Shown here: in pieces, positions 60,655-64,000 of the stretch | Layout of the letters: each line of letters opens with the position of its first letter | How positions within the stretch are numbered: the stretch's first letter is position 1 | Origin: Candidatus Roizmanbacteria bacterium CG02_land_8_20_14_3_00_36_15 | Lineage (GTDB): Bacteria > Patescibacteriota > Microgenomatia > UBA1406 > GWC2-37-13 | Length of the DNA stretch: 64,000 bases | Direction: 5' to 3' | Assembly: GCA_002780795.1 (NCBI GenBank) | Contig: PEUF01000045.1 | Span: forward strand, 35,939-99,938 | The notes under the pieces: generated by a model | Seen by the model: only the letters and a program-made list of their open reading frames with translations | Told to the model about the DNA's origin: nothing | The model's database searches: none | Translations under genes and position numbers: made by a program

Positions 60655-60774
60655 GCTTTAAATATAACCAAGTATTTATCGCGTATTATCAAGGTGTTCG
60701 AGGATTTTAGGTTAGTGCAGCAGATAAGGGAAGAGATTGAGAAAGTGAAGCCTTGTTTATTAACAGCTTCTTAA
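60655..60774 (+). pseudogene. Coding tail, family A copy 3 (cassette boundary)
   Basis: Open end ALNITKYLSRIIKVFEDF, then LVQQIREEIEKVKPCLL, and TAA. About 85% similar to the tail at 57590. It overlaps the stop of the convergent permease gene by 4 bp. Confidence 0.6.
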
Positions 60775-61751
60775 AATATAAAGTTAAATATATAACCTAT
60801 TATCATAATCCCGATAATGGTAATGCCAAAAAATAAAGCTAAAAGCTGCCACTTCATCACTTTTTTCAAGATCATCGCCTCAGGAATAGAAACAGTAACA
60901 ATGGCGGTCATAAAAGATAAGGCAGTTCCCAAAGGCACACCTTTGCCGACCATCGCCTCCATAACAGGAATAACGCTGACTGAGTTAGCATAAAGCGGTG
61001 CACCAAGAATGGTGGCTAAAGGAATAGTCCACCAGGCTTTGATTGATAAATATTTCTCAACTATACTGGCTGGGACAAACCCATGAATGAGAGCACCGAT
61101 GCCAACTCCCAAAATAACATAAGGAAAAACAGCTTTTGTGATATTCATTCCATCTTTCCAGAAATAGACAATAAGTTGTTTAAAAGGTAAAGATAATCCT
61201 CCATGTTCCTCTTCAACCTGTTTGCGTGATTTAAACTTTAATAGCTCTGGTTTAACATATCTTTCTACATGAAGTTTTTGAATAAGTATTCCGCCAAGTA
61301 TGGCGATAGTGATTCCAACCAAGTTGTAAAGTAGGGTTACTTTCAGCCCAAACATGGCAGGAAATAAATATAAAGAAGACTCATTGACTAATGGCGAGCT
61401 AATCAGAAAAGCAAACGTAATCCCTAAAGGAATTCCCGCTCCAACAAAACCAATAAAAAGAGGAATCGATGAGCAAGAACAAAAAGGAGTGATAATACCT
61501 AATAAAGCCGCAAGAACATAGTCTAATCCAAACCAACGTCTTTTTAACAACATATCCCTCACCTTTTCCATGGGAAAAAAGTAGCGGGTTATTGCCATGA
61601 CATAGTTGATAATAACCAATAATAATCCAATCTTAATAACATCATAGATAAAAAAATCTATTGTATCTCCCAAGTAAGAATGAGGAACGATATGCAACCA
61701 TTGATAGACAATAAGATCGGCAAATAGTTGAATTTGTTTGAATATATCCAT
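60771..61751 (-). CDS. Permease of the ArsP/COG0701 family
   Basis: A 326-residue permease with about eight membrane segments. LLGIITPFCSCSSIPLFIGFVGAGIPLGITFAFLISSPLVNESS is the family core with a CSCS motif, repeated in the second half as LGAPLYANSVSVIPVMEAMVGKGVPLGTALSFMTA. The family includes methylarsenite exporters. The thioredoxin-like and ArsR genes upstream form one operon with it, pointing to metal or metalloid efflux. Confidence 0.85.
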   Translation of the reverse strand: MDIFKQIQLFADLIVYQWLHIVPHSYLGDTIDFFIYDVIKIGLLLVIINYVMAITRYFFPMEKVRDMLLKRRWFGLDYVLAALLGIITPFCSCSSIPLFIGFVGAGIPLGITFAFLISSPLVNESSLYLFPAMFGLKVTLLYNLVGITIAILGGILIQKLHVERYVKPELLKFKSRKQVEEEHGGLSLPFKQLIVYFWKDGMNITKAVFPYVILGVGIGALIHGFVPASIVEKYLSIKAWWTIPLATILGAPLYANSVSVIPVMEAMVGKGVPLGTALSFMTAIVTVSIPEAMILKKVMKWQLLALFFGITIIGIMIIGYIFNFIF

Positions 61752-61756
61752 AATCT

Positions 61757-61993
61757 TTAATTACCTTTAATCAAACTTTTTATCTTTTTAATATCAGAAG
61801 TATTTCCAGTCATTACAGGCTTGCCATCAACAGCCAGCACTGGCGACTGCATCACTCCCATCTCAACAATTTTGGAAATATCGGTAATATATTCAACCTT
61901 TTCTTTCATTCCCATCTCAGAAACTGCCTTTTGGGTAATTTCATATAACTTCTTACAAGTCGGGCAACCAGATCCCAATACTTGGATTTTCAT
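61757..61993 (-). CDS. Small thioredoxin-like redox protein
   Basis: A 78-residue protein with VLGSGCPTCKKLYEITQKA (CxxC) and the cis-Pro region QSPVLAVDGKPVM, i.e. the redox-active disulfide protein 2 family usually linked to COG0701 permeases. It overlaps the regulator gene by 4 bp and is 5 bp from the permease gene. Confidence 0.9.
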   Translation of the reverse strand: MKIQVLGSGCPTCKKLYEITQKAVSEMGMKEKVEYITDISKIVEMGVMQSPVLAVDGKPVMTGNTSDIKKIKSLIKGN

Positions 61994-62298
61994 ATTTTGA
62001 ATAATAAATTGATAATATGTTTCCCTTGTTTGGTAAGAGAGTAATAAACATAGAGACCTTTTTTATGGCTTTCAACAATTCCCGCTTCTTTTAAATCTTT
62101 TAAGTGGTGAGAAATCAGACTTTGAGACATATCAACATGTTCCATCAATTCACAGACACAATGCTCTTTTTCTTTCAAGATACAAAGAAGTTTTAAACGA
62201 GACTCTTCTGTCACTAGTTTAAGAAGGGTTGATAAAGATGTAATCCTTTTTGATTCCTTACTTGATTTTGAACAACAACTATATGAACTCATATTCAT
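61990..62298 (-). CDS. ArsR-family metalloregulator
   Basis: A 102-residue winged-helix repressor. The Cys pair in EHCVCELMEHVDMSQSLISHHLKDL is the arsenite/antimonite-sensing site, and an extra CC pair is near the N-terminus (YSCCSKSS). It controls the operon that includes the thioredoxin-like protein and permease. Confidence 0.9.
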   Translation of the reverse strand: MNMSSYSCCSKSSKESKRITSLSTLLKLVTEESRLKLLCILKEKEHCVCELMEHVDMSQSLISHHLKDLKEAGIVESHKKGLYVYYSLTKQGKHIINLLFKI

Positions 62299-62318
62299 AT
62301 ATAATACAGAACTACATC

Positions 62319-62417
62319 ATGTTTGTCAAATACTTCATTGAAGAGATTAGATTCGTGCAACAAATAGGAGAAGAGATTGAGAAGGTAAAACCATCTCTCT
62401 TGTTGAGTTTAGACTGA
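62319..62417 (+). pseudogene. Coding tail, family A-related copy 4 (cassette boundary)
   Basis: A 32-codon frame with its own ATG: MFVKYFIEEIRFVQQIGEEI, then EKVKPSLLLSLD, and TGA. The C-terminal half matches the tail at 60655 (VQQIxEEIEKVKP). It overlaps the convergent MBL gene by 9 bp. Confidence 0.5.
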
Positions 62418-63212
62418 AATGATTTTACTAACAAAAACTTCCTCTACTTTTGTTTGTTTAGCAATCGCATGTTTAGCGTTAAAATCAGTACAATGACAAG
62501 GGTAATAAACACTTTTTACTTCTTGTTTTAAAAAACCAGCGGTTTTATTGAGTCTATTGTTATCTGTTTTCATCAAATGAAAACCTCCAATAACAGAATA
62601 AACTTTTTTTGTTTTGAATATTTCTTTAGCTTGGTTAATAATATTGCAGACCCCAGAATGAGAGCAACCAGTAATAACAAATACCCCTTTTTTAGTTTTT
62701 ACTGCGATGCCTGTATCGTCTACTAATTTATCAGGTTGTTTTTTTCCATCTATTTCAGTTAAACCTATCGTTGGATTTTGTTCAAAATCCAATTGTCTTT
62801 TAATCTCTCCTAAAAAAACAACATTAGGAGTTATGAAATATGGTTTATTGGTTCGAATGTAAGTGAAAAGTTTATCTGCTTTATCTTTTAAAACTGGTGA
62901 ACCAATATATTCTTTGTCATAAAACTTTTTATAAAGAGTATAAGGATGAGTTATTAATGTAATTTTCTTAGAAGGATAGGGAAAATATTTAAGTCCAACT
63001 GTATGATCGTTATGACCATGACTTAATATAATAAAATCTGTCTTAGATAAATCGATCCCAAGTTTTTTAGCATTTTCTAAATAAAGGTTCGAGTAACCAG
63101 TATCAAAAAGTATATTCTTTCCATCAACCTCAATCCATAAACATAATCCAGACTCACCATAGAAAAGTGCATCAGGAATTGTGTTGTTGTCAACTAAAAT
63201 AGTTATTTTCAT
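62409..63212 (-). CDS. MBL-fold metallo-hydrolase
   Basis: A 267-residue protein with the metal motif DFIILSHGHNDHTVGLKYF, HPYTLYKKFY, VFVITGCSHSGVCNII and YYPCHCTDFNAKHAIA. It is most like the methyl-H4MPT/ribofuranosylaminobenzene-phosphate-synthase-type MBL group; the reaction is unknown. Confidence 0.75.
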   Translation of the reverse strand: MKITILVDNNTIPDALFYGESGLCLWIEVDGKNILFDTGYSNLYLENAKKLGIDLSKTDFIILSHGHNDHTVGLKYFPYPSKKITLITHPYTLYKKFYDKEYIGSPVLKDKADKLFTYIRTNKPYFITPNVVFLGEIKRQLDFEQNPTIGLTEIDGKKQPDKLVDDTGIAVKTKKGVFVITGCSHSGVCNIINQAKEIFKTKKVYSVIGGFHLMKTDNNRLNKTAGFLKQEVKSVYYPCHCTDFNAKHAIAKQTKVEEVFVSKIISV

Positions 63213-63258
63213 AATTTAATAAAAAAAATAATAGCTTTTATTTTACTAAAAAATATTC

Positions 63259-64000
63259 TTATTCATGTCCGATAAACTTGACCAAGTACATAATGGCAAT
63301 ACCCAAAAGAAAAATACTAAAGGAAAGCATAGATTTTTTAAGGCTGGTTTCTTTTCTAATCTCAGGCATTAAATCTGAAGCAGAAATATAGATAAATCCT
63401 CCTGCGGTAAAAGGAAGTAAGTATGAGATGATATTTTCTATTTGAAAAGAAAGGAAATATCCAAAGATACCGCCAAATACTGCAGTCAATGCTACTAAAA
63501 AATTAGCAAAGAGTGCTTTTTGTCGACTAAATCCCGAATATAGAAGAACACCAAAATCTCCAACTTCTTGTGGTATTTCGTGTAGAGCGATAGCAAAACT
63601 TGTTATGATCCCTAGTTTTATATCAATCAAAAAAGTCGCTGCAATCACCAATCCATCAATAAAGTTATGGACCGCATCACCGAAAAGATTTATATATCCA
63701 AACGTATGGACATCGCAGTTTTTTTTATGACAATGCCGCCAATGAAGTAGTTTTTCTATTAAAAAAAATAGGACAAAGGAAAATAAAACGATTGGATACA
63801 GGTTTTTATTATTAAGTTTTTCAGACGCTTCAGGCAAAAGATGAAGGAAAGCTCCACCCATTAAGGCACCGGCTGAGAGTGAAATAAACAGTAGGAGGAA
63901 TTTTGATAATATTTTTTCTTTGATGGAAATAGTAAAAACACCTATTAAAGAAGCAAGGCTGATCAGAAAGGTAGAGGCAATAATATATATAAGTTTATCC
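63259..64000 (-). CDS. ZIP-family metal transporter, 5' end beyond the window
   Basis: The frame is open to the end of the window with no start codon needed at the Met at 63861: residues before it (IYIIASTFLISLASLIGVFTISI and LSAGALMGGAFLHLLPEA) form the first two ZIP membrane segments. Motifs: GDAVHNFIDGLVIAATF and ALHEIPQEVGDFGVLL, the metal sites of ZIP transporters, with a His-rich loop (HWRHCHKKNC). It imports zinc or similar metals. Confidence 0.85.
   Translation of the reverse strand, partial: DKLIYIIASTFLISLASLIGVFTISIKEKILSKFLLLFISLSAGALMGGAFLHLLPEASEKLNNKNLYPIVLFSFVLFFLIEKLLHWRHCHKKNCDVHTFGYINLFGDAVHNFIDGLVIAATFLIDIKLGIITSFAIALHEIPQEVGDFGVLLYSGFSRQKALFANFLVALTAVFGGIFGYFLSFQIENIISYLLPFTAGGFIYISASDLMPEIRKETSLKKSMLSFSIFLLGIAIMYLVKFIGHE

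Noticed and set aside
1..64000. CRISPR array
   Set aside because: No series of regularly spaced identical repeats was found; the recurring repeats are dispersed or paired.

Overview
The window looks like a chromosome segment of a small-genome bacterium of the Candidate Phyla Radiation (Patescibacteria), most likely in or near Microgenomates. This is inferred from gene content, not from a tree. The supporting features are compact AT-rich DNA with short genes, a T4SS/competence-like set built from VirD4- and VirB4-type ATPases and a PrgI-like protein, a DUF5667 protein, B12-dependent (class II) ribonucleotide reductase, archaeal-type cupin phosphoglucose isomerase, EndoQ, and a PIN-domain protein of the RNA-free RNase P (HARP) family. 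TGA is used as a normal stop (HU, NrdJ, cobalamin adenosyltransferase, aldehyde dehydrogenase).

1-8 kb: T4SS-like genes (VirD4-like and VirB4-like ATPases, a separate VirB4-N-like protein, a PrgI-like protein), acylphosphatase, tRNA-Ala(GGC) next to a broken tRNA, and ribosomal protein S1. 8-12 kb: replication core (Xer-like recombinase, dnaN, dnaA, a compact DnaA-box region), with the HARP-like gene diverging from dnaA. 12-18 kb: envelope genes (sortase-type small protein, VirB2-like pilin, SpoIID protein, PP-loop protein) and thioredoxin. 17.7-21.3 kb: cobalamin adenosyltransferase, NrdJ and NrdR form one deoxyribonucleotide module. 21-31 kb: comF, an AI-2E-type membrane protein, an FAD oxidoreductase with two hydrolases, sugar-phosphate isomerases, a UbiA prenyltransferase, recA and recX. 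31-39 kb: a broken gamma-glutamylcyclotransferase-like gene, rny, hup, an O-antigen-ligase-like protein, EndoQ, smpB and tmRNA.

39-50 kb holds small housekeeping and accessory genes (nitroreductases, GIY-YIG, YqeY, 3'-5' exonuclease, radical SAM, HAD, AbiEii-type pair, aldehyde dehydrogenase, PAP2) and several gene fragments. 50-64 kb is clearly accessory: a putative caspase-like (clan CD) protein with an interrupted partner, acetyltransferases, an SRPBCC protein, a HUMPS-family enzyme, slipin, TspO, a freestanding archaeal-type ThrRS editing domain, a toxin-antitoxin pair, an ArsR/thioredoxin/permease operon, an MBL hydrolase and a ZIP transporter.

The most unusual signal is in 53.4-62.5 kb. 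At least eight short plus-strand coding tails, in several related families, sit directly at or across the stop codon of minus-strand accessory genes. They look like repeated cassette boundaries. A second recurring theme is short palindromic or AT-rich repeats lying inside genes without breaking the frame (FAD oxidoreductase, EndoQ), in a tRNA D-loop, and in one of two sister tail copies, where the insertion is exactly 24 bp. Other oddities are a perfect 44-bp palindrome that runs into the 5' end of tmRNA, an unusual 27-residue tmRNA tag, and two genes each interrupted by a single in-frame TGA.
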